17,587 nucleotides of DNA. It comes from Patescibacteria group bacterium (GTDB lineage Bacteria > Patescibacteriota > Patescibacteriia > GCA-002772895). Below, one piece after another: positions 6,392-11,867 of the stretch. The position numbers and the translations under genes are program-made. Location: the NCBI GenBank assembly GCA_018895765.1, contig JAHINX010000010.1:1-17587 (forward strand). Direction: 5' to 3'. A model generated the notes under the pieces. The model worked only from the letters and a program-made list of their open reading frames with translations, did not search any database and was not told the origin of the DNA. Position 1 is the stretch's first letter, and each line of letters starts with the position of its first letter.

Positions 6392-6417
6392 AAAATAAAA
6401 CCCCAGGTCTTAGGGGT
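6392..6417 (-). terminator. Rho-independent terminator of the alr-ftsQ operon
   Basis: ACCCC (6400-6404) pairs with GGGGT (6413-6417) around an 8-nt loop. The A-rich 6392-6400 gives a minus-strand TTTTATTTT. It lies about 94 nt beyond the ftsQ stop. Confidence 0.65.
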
Positions 6418-6481
6418 CGTAGATGATTGGATAAAATATGTGTCCGTCTTTCTATCGCCTCATTTGGCCGGCTAGTTTTTG

Positions 6482-6509
6482 CATAATACATAATACGTGA
6501 TACATAATA
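6482..6509. repeat. Four heptanucleotide units of CATAATA type
   Basis: CATAATA (6482-6488), CATAATA (6489-6495), CGTGATA (6496-6502) and CATAATA (6503-6509) are in perfect 7-nt register, ending 1 nt before the ftsQ stop codon. The period matches the TCAAAAG tracts elsewhere in the window although the unit differs. Confidence 0.75.
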
Positions 6510-6510
6510 C

Positions 6511-7431
6511 TTACTTTATATATACATTATCTCCAAACCTAAGGTCAATATATTCCAAGGGCTTGTTTACGTCCTTTATTTTATTATTAAAGGCTAGGTA
6601 TAGCTTGTAGAACTGCCTTTCGCCATCCTCTTCGTCATTTAGATATATCTGCCAGCCATTGTCTGTATAGATAACAATTTTTACTGCGGATTTATTTTTA
6701 AAAATTAAAACCATTTCCGCTTTAATCGGCATCCGGCTCTGCATGGCGTCTATAAATTGTATAATGATTCCAATTCTTTTATCAGCCGGGTACTTATCGC
6801 CCACTCCTGGGCTCTTACTATAATAAGCGTCGCAAAATATAGGATAGGATGGAAGACTTTTCTCTTTTGCGTCAGCGGATATTTTTTCTTTATTAATACT
6901 TGCGTTATCTGTTGTGCTGGTGGCAAAGTCCGCTTCGCTATCTTCGTTTGCTATAAACCAGCTATCTATTCCCTTCTCTACGCTTAGTACAGTCCTGTCT
7001 GCCGAAAGGATATATACTTTATCTTTATTGTATACTGCAAGCTTTTGTTCTTTTTCTTGAAAGCTTATTATTATTTTGTGTGGATAATATTTTTCTACGG
7101 AAATATTATCAAAAATAAAGTTTGAAGAAAGATTTTTTTGCAGGGCTCTGCCGTTAAAAGTAAAGATATTTGAAAAGCTGAATATGCCTAACTTTTTTTG
7201 TTCAAAAAAACTTTGTATGGAAGAAGTTATTTGCGTTTTATCGTAGTTTTCAATGCCTTTTATTCCCCATTCTGTTATTCTAAATGCCTGGGACATAAAT
7301 AAAAAATAAATCCAGGCGCATATAGAGAGCGCCAGCATAGTCAAGCTGTAATAAAAACGGCTCGTTTTGGGCTGTTTTTTTCTGCGGAAATAAGGATTTT
7401 GTATTTTACGGGGATGATGAATGCCGGACAT
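6511..7431 (-). CDS. ftsQ: FtsQ/DivIB-type cell division protein
   Basis: It is 306 aa with a short basic cytoplasmic tail (RRKKQPK), one TM helix at about residues 27-46, then a POTRA-like domain from F50 (FRITEWGIKGIENYDKTQI) to about residue 120, and a beta domain with DRTVLSVEKG. This is the usual bitopic FtsQ order. The protein links the early and late divisome in the membrane. Residues 165-220 are unusually long and low-complexity, and contain F199-C200-D201-A202 encoded by a TTTTGCGACGCT repeat copy and a GCCCA/TGGGC hairpin, so part may be repeat-derived. There is no Shine-Dalgarno. It is downstream of alr with a 46-nt gap filled by heptamer repeats. Confidence 0.82.
   Translation of the reverse strand: MSGIHHPRKIQNPYFRRKKQPKTSRFYYSLTMLALSICAWIYFLFMSQAFRITEWGIKGIENYDKTQITSSIQSFFEQKKLGIFSFSNIFTFNGRALQKNLSSNFIFDNISVEKYYPHKIIISFQEKEQKLAVYNKDKVYILSADRTVLSVEKGIDSWFIANEDSEADFATSTTDNASINKEKISADAKEKSLPSYPIFCDAYYSKSPGVGDKYPADKRIGIIIQFIDAMQSRMPIKAEMVLIFKNKSAVKIVIYTDNGWQIYLNDEEDGERQFYKLYLAFNNKIKDVNKPLEYIDLRFGDNVYIK
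6826..6837 (-). repeat. 12-mer repeat TTTTGCGACGCT, copy 3, inside ftsQ
   Basis: The minus-strand copy encodes FCDA (residues 199-202 of FtsQ). A decamer AGCCGGGTAC at 6784-6793 is also shared with the gene-free region (6222-6231), which suggests that ftsQ and the neighbouring intergenic DNA carry related repeat material. Confidence 0.5.
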
Positions 7432-7437
7432 AAGAAA

Positions 7438-7465
7438 TCAAAAGTCAAAATTCAAAAGTCAAAAT
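7438..7465 (+). repeat. Heptanucleotide repeat tract (TCAAAAG/TCAAAAT) between alr and ftsQ
   Basis: Four perfect-register 7-nt units alternate TCAAAAG, TCAAAAT, TCAAAAG, TCAAAAT. They fill most of the 46-nt gap between the two minus-strand genes. On the minus strand the tract reads TTTTGAC repeatedly and so contains TTGACT, which resembles a -35 box, but no -10 follows at proper spacing. Confidence 0.9.
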
Positions 7466-7477
7466 TTAAATATTTTT

Positions 7478-8662
7478 TTAAATTATGATTCTTTTAATTA
7501 GCGGGTTTATTCTTGCTATAACTTCATAATTTATAGTCCCGAGTTTTTTTGCCAATTCTTCGGCGGTTATTTCGCCACCCAATAGTATCACTTCATCAAA
7601 TAATTTTACTTTTGGGATGTTGGTAATATCTATAATCATCATATTCATGCATATTCTGCCTAATACTTTAGCACGTTCTCCGGAGACCAATACTTCACCA
7701 ATACCGGAAAGTCCGCGGTCATAGCCGTCCCAGTAGCCAATAGGGATAATTGCGACGCGGGAATCGTATTTAACGCGTTCTGTGAGGCCGTAGCTCACGG
7801 GTGTCTTTGCGGGCAATTCTTTTATCTGCACAATCCGGGCTTTCCATGTTAGTGCCGGCTTTAAGGTTAGATCTACACTGTTTTGTTTTGCCACAATCAT
7901 CGCTTCATTGGAAGACCAGTGTCCATAAAGTGATATGCCGGCGCGTATCATATCAAAATGCGTTTCCGGATAGTTTATTATTGCCGCGCTACAGGCAGAG
8001 TGCTTTACAATCCCATCACTCCACTTTTTAGCGTCATTGCGAGGAGTCCCGATTGCTATCGGGGACGACGCGGCAATCCCATCAAAATAATCGTCCAACA
8101 TTTTTATGTTTTTATGAAATTTTTTCAGCTGTTCCATTGCATAAGCCGGGTCTGTCGTGTCTTCAATATTTGCGTAATGAGTATACATTCCTTCTATAAA
8201 AATATTTGGATTTTTACTGGCTTTTTTTACGAATTTGACGAGTTCATCGTTTGCTATCCCTTGTCTAGACGTTCCGGTTTCCACCTTGATATGAATTTTC
8301 AATTTTTTATTTTTATAACTAGTCGCGTTTTTTTCTATATATTTTAAGAGTTCTTCGTTATATGCGACAATACTGATATTATTTTTGATGCACTCCCCTA
8401 TTTGCTCAAAGGGGACATAGCCCAAAACTAAAATTGGTGTTTTATTTTTATTTTTACGCAAAAATATTGCTTCGTCAAAAGAATCAACGCCATACCAATC
8501 AACCAATCCGCTTTGGACACAAATAGTGTTCATCTCCTCTAGCCCGTGGCCATATGCGTTGGACTTCAAAACCGCCATAAATTTGGACGTTGGCGCAAGC
8601 GATTTCAGGGATCTTATATTATGCAGGATATTATTTTTTGAGATTTCAATCCAGGTTTTCAT
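7478..8662 (-). CDS. alr: Alanine racemase with a palindromic-element insertion
   Basis: This PLP enzyme makes D-alanine for peptidoglycan, 394 aa. The N-terminal AVLKSNAYGHG carries the PLP lysine K33. HFDMIRAGISLYG holds the expected arginine R240, VSYG gives the catalytic tyrosine Y291, and IPIGYWDGYDRG plus GRICMNMMIID mark the C-terminal barrel. Just before the conserved KHSACSAA block, residues 194-211 (DGIAASSPIAIGTPRNDA) have no counterpart in ordinary alanine racemases that I recall and are encoded by a hairpin repeat (8031-8083). The start has no Shine-Dalgarno and lies about 3 nt after the predicted transcript start. It is followed by ftsQ, consistent with a wall/division unit. Confidence 0.94.
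   Translation of the reverse strand: MKTWIEISKNNILHNIRSLKSLAPTSKFMAVLKSNAYGHGLEEMNTICVQSGLVDWYGVDSFDEAIFLRKNKNKTPILVLGYVPFEQIGECIKNNISIVAYNEELLKYIEKNATSYKNKKLKIHIKVETGTSRQGIANDELVKFVKKASKNPNIFIEGMYTHYANIEDTTDPAYAMEQLKKFHKNIKMLDDYFDGIAASSPIAIGTPRNDAKKWSDGIVKHSACSAAIINYPETHFDMIRAGISLYGHWSSNEAMIVAKQNSVDLTLKPALTWKARIVQIKELPAKTPVSYGLTERVKYDSRVAIIPIGYWDGYDRGLSGIGEVLVSGERAKVLGRICMNMMIIDITNIPKVKLFDEVILLGGEITAEELAKKLGTINYEVIARINPLIKRIII
8031..8083. repeat. Palindromic repeat element inserted in alr
   Basis: An imperfect nested inverted repeat: ATTGC (8036-8040) pairs with GCAAT (8073-8077), and inside it GTCCCGAT (8046-8053 region) pairs with ATCGGGGAC (8058-8066, one bulged G) around TGCT. The CATTGCGAGGAG...GCGGCAATC layout matches a widespread intergenic bacterial palindrome that I recall. 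It is translated in frame as alr residues 194-211. Confidence 0.85.
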
Positions 8663-8671
8663 ATACTATAT

Positions 8672-8700
8672 ATATTAACATAAATCTGACTTTTTTGGAA
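8672..8700 (-). promoter_or_regulatory. Promoter of alr-ftsQ, near-leaderless
   Basis: Minus-strand extended -10 TGT-TAATAT (plus 8672-8680) with TTCCAA (plus 8695-8700) 17 nt upstream as a weak -35. The expected start point is about 3 nt before the alr ATG at 8662. Confidence 0.5.
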
Positions 8701-8710
8701 GCCATTTTAA

Positions 8711-8735
8711 AACCGCGGATTATTTTTCCGCGGTT
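8711..8735 (-). terminator. Terminator hairpin of the lipoprotein gene
   Basis: A perfect 8-bp stem, AACCGCGG (8711-8718) with CCGCGGTT (8728-8735), has a 9-nt loop. The minus strand continues with TTTT then A-rich sequence. It starts 5 nt beyond the stop codon at 8740. Confidence 0.7.
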
Positions 8736-8739
8736 AATT

Positions 8740-9150
8740 TTATTCTTCGTTTTGATGATAATAGTCGCAGGCTTCCTGGCTCGGCATAATGAGAAATTCT
8801 TTGATAGTAGGAAGACAAAAAGAGTCAGTCGCCATTATTTTAACCACACCAACCTTTAGAGGATTGATTTTTTCTGTGACAAAAGCAAAGCTTCCGTCGC
8901 CCTTTGCTTTTTCCGAGTCGGCATTTTCGTATAAATCGTAAACTCGTACAGAGCCATAAGGTCTTACGGCATATGCTTTTCCGGTTACAAGGAGCAAGGT
9001 TTCTTTTGCGATAACGCAAATTTTTGTTTCATTTAAATCGCAATTTGGCAGGTGCAAGCCGGCATCAGGGGTTTCTTGCGTTTCTTCACCGCCACAGGCA
9101 AAATTTAGGCAAGCGATAAAACAATAAAGAAAGAACATAGATCGTCTCAT
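8740..9150 (-). CDS. Putative lipoprotein with an Ig-like/beta-sandwich region, 136 aa
   Basis: The start at 9150 is chosen because AAGGAGG precedes it by 6 nt; the open frame runs 11 codons further up into the promoter. Residues 1-18 (MRRSMFFLYCFIACLNFA) are a hydrophobic export signal and C19 in ACGGEE is the likely lipidated cysteine, though the lipobox is imperfect (NFAC). A linker rich in E, T and P follows. Residues 55-110 (VTGKAYAVRPYGSVRVYDLYE, then GDGSFAFVTE) have the look of a repeat unit from bacterial Ig-like adhesion domains. The protein should be anchored outside the membrane. It is a single-gene unit with its own consensus promoter and terminator; the function is unknown. Confidence 0.65.
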   Translation of the reverse strand: MRRSMFFLYCFIACLNFACGGEETQETPDAGLHLPNCDLNETKICVIAKETLLLVTGKAYAVRPYGSVRVYDLYENADSEKAKGDGSFAFVTEKINPLKVGVVKIMATDSFCLPTIKEFLIMPSQEACDYYHQNEE

Positions 9151-9173
9151 TGAATTCCTCCTTGCATAAATAG

Positions 9174-9202
9174 ACCATAGCACTATTTTATTCTTGTGTC
9201 AA
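9174..9202 (-). promoter_or_regulatory. Promoter of the lipoprotein gene
   Basis: Minus-strand TTGACA (plus 9197-9202), a 17-nt spacer, then TATGGT (plus 9174-9179). The sequence GTTTGACACAAG around the -35 is identical to that of the lysS promoter. Confidence 0.7.
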
Positions 9203-9230
9203 ACGTATAAATTGACAAAATAACGTCATA

Positions 9231-9244
9231 GTGGCAAAAGCCAC
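9231..9244. repeat. Small hairpin with AAAA loop
   Basis: GTGGC (9231-9235) pairs with GCCAC (9240-9244). There is no adjacent T-run, so it is not a convincing terminator. Apart from this, 9203-9294 holds no gene that I can support. Confidence 0.35.
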
Positions 9245-9294
9245 CACGGTCCCATTAGAAGAAATCTTCAAGTGCAAAGCTTGGGTTTTTTCAT

Positions 9295-9327
9295 AAAAAA
9301 AGCGCTCCGATATGTTTGTCGGAGCGC
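9295..9327 (-). terminator. Rho-independent terminator of the 56-aa gene
   Basis: A perfect 9-bp stem, GCGCTCCGA (9302-9310) with TCGGAGCGC (9319-9327), is followed on the minus strand by seven T (A-run 9295-9301). It begins 12 nt after the stop at 9340. Confidence 0.93.
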
Positions 9328-9339
9328 GGGGCGAGACAC

Positions 9340-9510
9340 CTACTTTTTGCGTCTCTTTTGGGGCGGGCGGAGCTCGCAGATTATTTCGGCGTCGCTCAGA
9401 TGGTACCAGTTTCCCTCGAATTGGTATCGGTATCCTTGTACCTCCACCATTTCGAGTTTCCCGGTTGACTTCCTCGTCACGGAATAGAATCCCTTATCCG
9501 GCTTTTCCAT
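9340..9510 (-). CDS. Small basic hypothetical protein, 56 aa
   Basis: This gene is short enough to escape usual length cut-offs but is well supported. It has a consensus promoter (9540-9568), an AAAGGAG Shine-Dalgarno 6 nt before ATG 9510, an uninterrupted 56-codon frame, and a strong terminator 12 nt after the TAG stop. The protein begins MEKPDKGFYSVTRKSTGKLE, continues with an aromatic segment (YRYQFEGNWYHLSDAE, about residues 28-42) that could form a small beta-sheet, and ends with the basic tail QKRRKK. No family is recognised. It is divergent from the small M23-like gene, with interleaved promoters. Confidence 0.72.
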   Translation of the reverse strand: MEKPDKGFYSVTRKSTGKLEMVEVQGYRYQFEGNWYHLSDAEIICELRPPQKRRKK

Positions 9511-9539
9511 TGTAATCTCCTTTTTTTGAGCTTAGAAAG

Positions 9540-9568
9540 AGTATAGCACATTTTTGTCTATTTGTCAA
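9540..9568 (-). promoter_or_regulatory. Consensus promoter of the 56-aa gene
   Basis: Minus-strand TTGACA (plus 9563-9568), exactly 17 nt, then TATACT (plus 9540-9545). This is one of the best sigma70-type matches in the window. It overlaps the opposing promoter at 9554-9582. Confidence 0.85.
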
Positions 9569-9582
9569 GATTATGGTAAAAT
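9554..9582 (+). promoter_or_regulatory. Promoter of the small M23-like gene
   Basis: TTGTCT (9554-9559), a 17-nt spacer, and an extended -10 TGG-TAAAAT (9574-9582). Its -35 lies in the spacer of the divergent promoter and vice versa. Confidence 0.75.
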
Positions 9583-9607
9583 TTTAGAAAAGAAACAAGG
9601 AGGAATT

Positions 9608-10033
9608 ATGGATGGATATATTTTGCCGTTTAAGCCGGCCAAAAACATAAGGAGAGAAAACGCTCCTTTTCATAAAACCAGCAAAAGGATGGAAAATTGT
9701 GTTGATTTCAGGATGCCTCAGGGCACGCCTATTTTGGCGATAGCTGATGGTGTAGTAAAATCAGTGGAGACAAGATTTAGCAAAAATTATGAAGACCCTA
9801 AATACGCAATGAGATGCAATTTTATCAGGATTGAGCATGAAAATGGCGACAACTCCCACTATGTTCACATTGCCTGGCGTTCGGCGCGCGTGAGGACAGG
9901 ACAAAAAGTAAAACAGGGCCAAGTAATTGCCAAAAGCGGAATGACCGGATATTCTACCTATCCCCATCTGCACTTTGGGCTGTATGACAAGAATGGAAAA
10001 AATATCAAACCAAAATTTTCAAATCGGCCATAA
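9608..10033 (+). CDS. Small M23-like (LytM fold) protein without signal peptide, 141 aa
   Basis: ATG 9608 follows AAGGAGGAATT, and a longer frame beginning with TTG at 9554 would overlap the promoter. The protein is almost only an M23 domain: VDFRMPQGTPILAIADGVV (residues 32-50), HYVHI (H84, H87), TGQKVKQGQVIAKSG, and YPHLHFGLYD (H120, H122). D33 and the HxH pair are kept, but the position four before D33, normally histidine, is E29, so zinc binding may be altered or use H22. No signal peptide or TM segment is visible, which is odd for a wall hydrolase; it may be released by lysis, exported otherwise, or act on something else. It is monocistronic with promoter and terminator. Confidence 0.8.
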   Translation: MDGYILPFKPAKNIRRENAPFHKTSKRMENCVDFRMPQGTPILAIADGVVKSVETRFSKNYEDPKYAMRCNFIRIEHENGDNSHYVHIAWRSARVRTGQKVKQGQVIAKSGMTGYSTYPHLHFGLYDKNGKNIKPKFSNRP

Positions 10034-10048
10034 AGCCGATTTTTTTTG
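10022..10048 (+). terminator. Rho-independent terminator of the small M23-like gene
   Basis: AATCGGC (10022-10028) pairs with GCCGATT (10035-10041), followed by a T-run to 10048. The loop contains the stop codon of the gene (10031-10033). Confidence 0.93.
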
Positions 10049-10072
10049 TTACTTCTTACTACTGTTTTTTTT

Positions 10073-10108
10073 AAAAAAGTAATCCCTACCTATTAGGTAG
10101 GGATTACT
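10073..10108 (-). terminator. Strong minus-strand terminator (distal of a tandem pair)
   Basis: A perfect 13-bp stem (arms 10078-10090 and 10096-10108) has loop TATTA. The A-run at 10073-10078 provides the minus-strand T-tract. It is the second terminator downstream of the 69-aa membrane protein gene and insulates it from the convergent M23-like gene. Confidence 0.85.
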
Positions 10109-10120
10109 AATAAGAAGGAT

Positions 10121-10147
10121 AAAAAAAGACCCGTTGATTTGACGGGT
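10121..10147 (-). terminator. Minus-strand terminator (proximal of a tandem pair)
   Basis: ACCCGT (10129-10134) pairs with ACGGGT (10142-10147). The A-run at 10121-10127 gives seven T on the minus strand. It lies 17 nt past the stop at 10165. Confidence 0.85.
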
Positions 10148-10164
10148 AGAGCTTGTATTCTGCT

Positions 10165-10374
10165 TTATTCGTATTGTTTTGGGACTACAAAAATAAGGTA
10201 TAAACTTATTATAGAAAGTGCTATGCCGAAATAAAGTGCTGTGTTGGGAATAAAAAACCAATCAGTAAGATAGGAAATTATTTTTGTAATAACTGCGAGT
10301 AATCCCAAAATTAATAAAATAATTCCAGATTTATAGTAATCAACAGGTCTAAGTCCTGTAGCAAATTTTTTCAT
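10165..10374 (-). CDS. Small membrane protein, 69 aa, two predicted TM helices
   Basis: The start MKKFATGLRPVDYYKSG has a basic N-terminus, followed by hydrophobic helices at about residues 16-35 (GIILLILGLLAVITKIISYL) and 42-64 (FIPNTALYFGIALSIISLYLIFV). A hairpin topology with both ends inside is likely. No motif identifies a function. Unlike the other small genes in the window it has no Shine-Dalgarno, and the ATG lies about 10 nt after the predicted transcript start. Tandem terminators follow it. It lies downstream of serS in the same direction but is separated from it by a terminator. Confidence 0.55.
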   Translation of the reverse strand: MKKFATGLRPVDYYKSGIILLILGLLAVITKIISYLTDWFFIPNTALYFGIALSIISLYLIFVVPKQYE

Positions 10375-10390
10375 ATAAATATATTATAGT

Positions 10391-10399
10391 ATTATAGCA
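10391..10399 (-). promoter_or_regulatory. Extended -10 promoter of the 69-aa membrane protein gene
   Basis: Minus-strand TGC-TATAAT (plus 10391-10399) is a perfect extended -10. A second TATAAT at plus 10383-10388 would give a leaderless start. There is no good -35 box. Confidence 0.6.
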
Positions 10400-10417
10400 A
10401 AAATTATTAAATTTTGG

Positions 10418-10442
10418 AAAAAAACCGCGCTGAGAGGCGCGG
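10418..10442 (-). terminator. Rho-independent terminator of serS
   Basis: CCGCGC (10425-10430) pairs with GCGCGG (10437-10442), with seven T following on the minus strand (A-run 10418-10424). It lies 30 nt beyond the serS stop at 10473. Confidence 0.88.
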
Positions 10443-10472
10443 AATTTTATACTTAATCCCCGATACTTGAAA

Positions 10473-11756
10473 CTATTTCTTTATCACCTTAAACCCTGTA
10501 TATTTCTGTAAAGCTTGTGGAACGAGAATCGAGCCGTCTGGTTGTTGGTTATTTTCTAATATTGCGACGAGGATACGACCAATTGCAAAAGCAGTGCCAT
10601 TTAGGGCGTGAAGAAATTCGTTCTTGCCTTCTTTGTTTTTATAACGGATATTTAAATTGCGGGTTTGATAGTCGGTGCAGTTTGAGCAAGAGTGTGTTTC
10701 GCGGTATTTGCCTTGTGACGGAATCCAAGTTTCTATATCAAACGTTTTTGTTGATGGAAAGCCCATATCCCCTGTTGATAAAAGCATCACGCGATATGGA
10801 AGCCCCAATCCTTTCATTAACTCTTCTTCTAAACGAAGCAGGTTGTCGTGTTCCTTTTTTGAATTTTCTGGTTTGCAAAAGACAAACATTTCCAACTTAT
10901 CAAACTGATGCTGGCGCAAAATGCCTTTCACATCTTTTCCATAACTTCCCGCTTCTCTGCGAAAGCAAGTTGAATATCCCAAATATCGCAAAGGCAGGCG
11001 TGATTCTTCCAAAATTTCGTCTTTATACATCGGCAAAATGGATTGTTCTGAAGTGCCGACTAAAAACATATCATCTTGGTCCAAATGATATGCCTCATCC
11101 CCTACTGCTTCCGGATGGCCCGAGGCCTCGGCTGTTTCCCGTTTTACAATAACCGGCGGAATAATGGGAATAAATTTTTCGCGCTTTACCAAAAGGTCGT
11201 GCGTATATTGGATGAGGGCGAATTGCAAGCTGGCGGCCGCGCCTTTCAAATAACAGAATCGCGAGCCGGAGATTTTTGTGGCGCGTTCGGTGTCAATAAT
11301 ATCAAGGGTTTTGCCCAATTCTTCGTGGTCTTTGGGATTTTTTATTTTTGGCACTGCGCCCACTTTGCGGACCTGTTTATTTGCGGATTCGTCCACGCCA
11401 ACAGGAACGTCGTCTTGTGGAATGTTTGGAATGGCAGAAAGCATCATTTTTATAGGCGCTTCAGTTGCCTTGAGGAGTTCTTCCATTTTTTTTATTTCTT
11501 CTTTGAGTTTTTTGGCTTTTTCAGAACCCCCCCTAGCCCCCCCTTGGAAATGGGGGGAAGAAGACGTGGCGCCTTTTGCAGGGGGAGAAAAAGAAAGTTT
11601 TTTTTGCTCAGCGCGTTTTTCATCAATTTTTCCGATAAGAGAACGACGCTCTTCGTCAGTTTTTAAAAGTTTTTCTAAGTCAGCACGTTTCCCTCTGTCT
11701 TTTAGGGCCTTTGCGACTTTTTGTTTATTTTCACGAATGAATTTTATATCAAGCAT
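10473..11756 (-). CDS. serS: Serine--tRNA ligase with a repeat-derived insertion in the coiled-coil arm
   Basis: This class II synthetase charges tRNA-Ser, 427 aa. ATG 11756 gives the family N-terminus MLDIKFIRENKQKV; a GTG four codons earlier (11768) is possible and has a weak AAAGGA. The N-terminal helical arm is followed by the catalytic core, with class II blocks ending in the FRREAGSYGKDVKGILRQHQF motif 2 region, EVSSCSNC-like THSCSNCTDYQTRNLNIRY, and LNGTAFAIGRILVAILENNQ motif 3. At the arm tip, residues 56-77 (FSPPAKGATSSSPHFQGGARGG) interrupt the coiled coil and are encoded by a C-run/G-run palindromic repeat. The gene has its own terminator. Confidence 0.95.
   Translation of the reverse strand: MLDIKFIRENKQKVAKALKDRGKRADLEKLLKTDEERRSLIGKIDEKRAEQKKLSFSPPAKGATSSSPHFQGGARGGSEKAKKLKEEIKKMEELLKATEAPIKMMLSAIPNIPQDDVPVGVDESANKQVRKVGAVPKIKNPKDHEELGKTLDIIDTERATKISGSRFCYLKGAAASLQFALIQYTHDLLVKREKFIPIIPPVIVKRETAEASGHPEAVGDEAYHLDQDDMFLVGTSEQSILPMYKDEILEESRLPLRYLGYSTCFRREAGSYGKDVKGILRQHQFDKLEMFVFCKPENSKKEHDNLLRLEEELMKGLGLPYRVMLLSTGDMGFPSTKTFDIETWIPSQGKYRETHSCSNCTDYQTRNLNIRYKNKEGKNEFLHALNGTAFAIGRILVAILENNQQPDGSILVPQALQKYTGFKVIKK
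11526..11591. repeat. GC-rich palindromic repeat inserted in serS
   Basis: Direct C-runs (11527-11533 and 11537-11543) are followed by TTGGAAAT and a G-run (11552-11557), so the second C-run can pair with the G-run; a GGCGCC palindrome and another G-run come next. It is about 66 nt long and in frame. It resembles short C-run/G-run repeats that I recall from many bacterial intergenic regions, and its base composition contrasts sharply with the AT-rich gene. Confidence 0.8.
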
Positions 11757-11822
11757 ATATTTATCCACAATATCCTTTATTTTGCAAAAAATAATTTGGT
11801 TTTTCGCTTAAAATGGCGGATA

Positions 11823-11851
11823 TTGACAAAATTATTCTTTTATGTTATTAT
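11823..11851 (+). promoter_or_regulatory. Consensus promoter with no gene downstream
   Basis: TTGACA (11823-11828), exactly 17 nt, extended -10 TGT-TATTAT (11843-11851). The start point would be near 11858, immediately before a terminator hairpin and the 3' end of the convergent NYN gene. Confidence 0.8.
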
Positions 11852-11867
11852 AATAATAGCAACGCAA

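Noticed and set aside
7438..7465. Heptamer tract as a CRISPR-like or regulator-binding array
   Set aside because: Units are contiguous 7-mers with no spacers, and the same unit is translated inside gltX; simple tandem repeat is the better reading.
9184..9339. A short minus-strand frame starting MKKPKLCT after the 56-aa gene's terminator
   Set aside because: It is only 8 codons, has no Shine-Dalgarno and lies behind a strong terminator.
11526..11591. Possible sequencing error or frameshift in serS due to C-runs
   Set aside because: The frame is open on both sides with conserved SerRS sequence before and after, so the run lengths are consistent with an intact gene.
10517..11811. Long plus-strand open frames opposite serS
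   Set aside because: They are antisense shadows of a clearly conserved gene, have no Shine-Dalgarno or family resemblance, and overlap each other in different frames.
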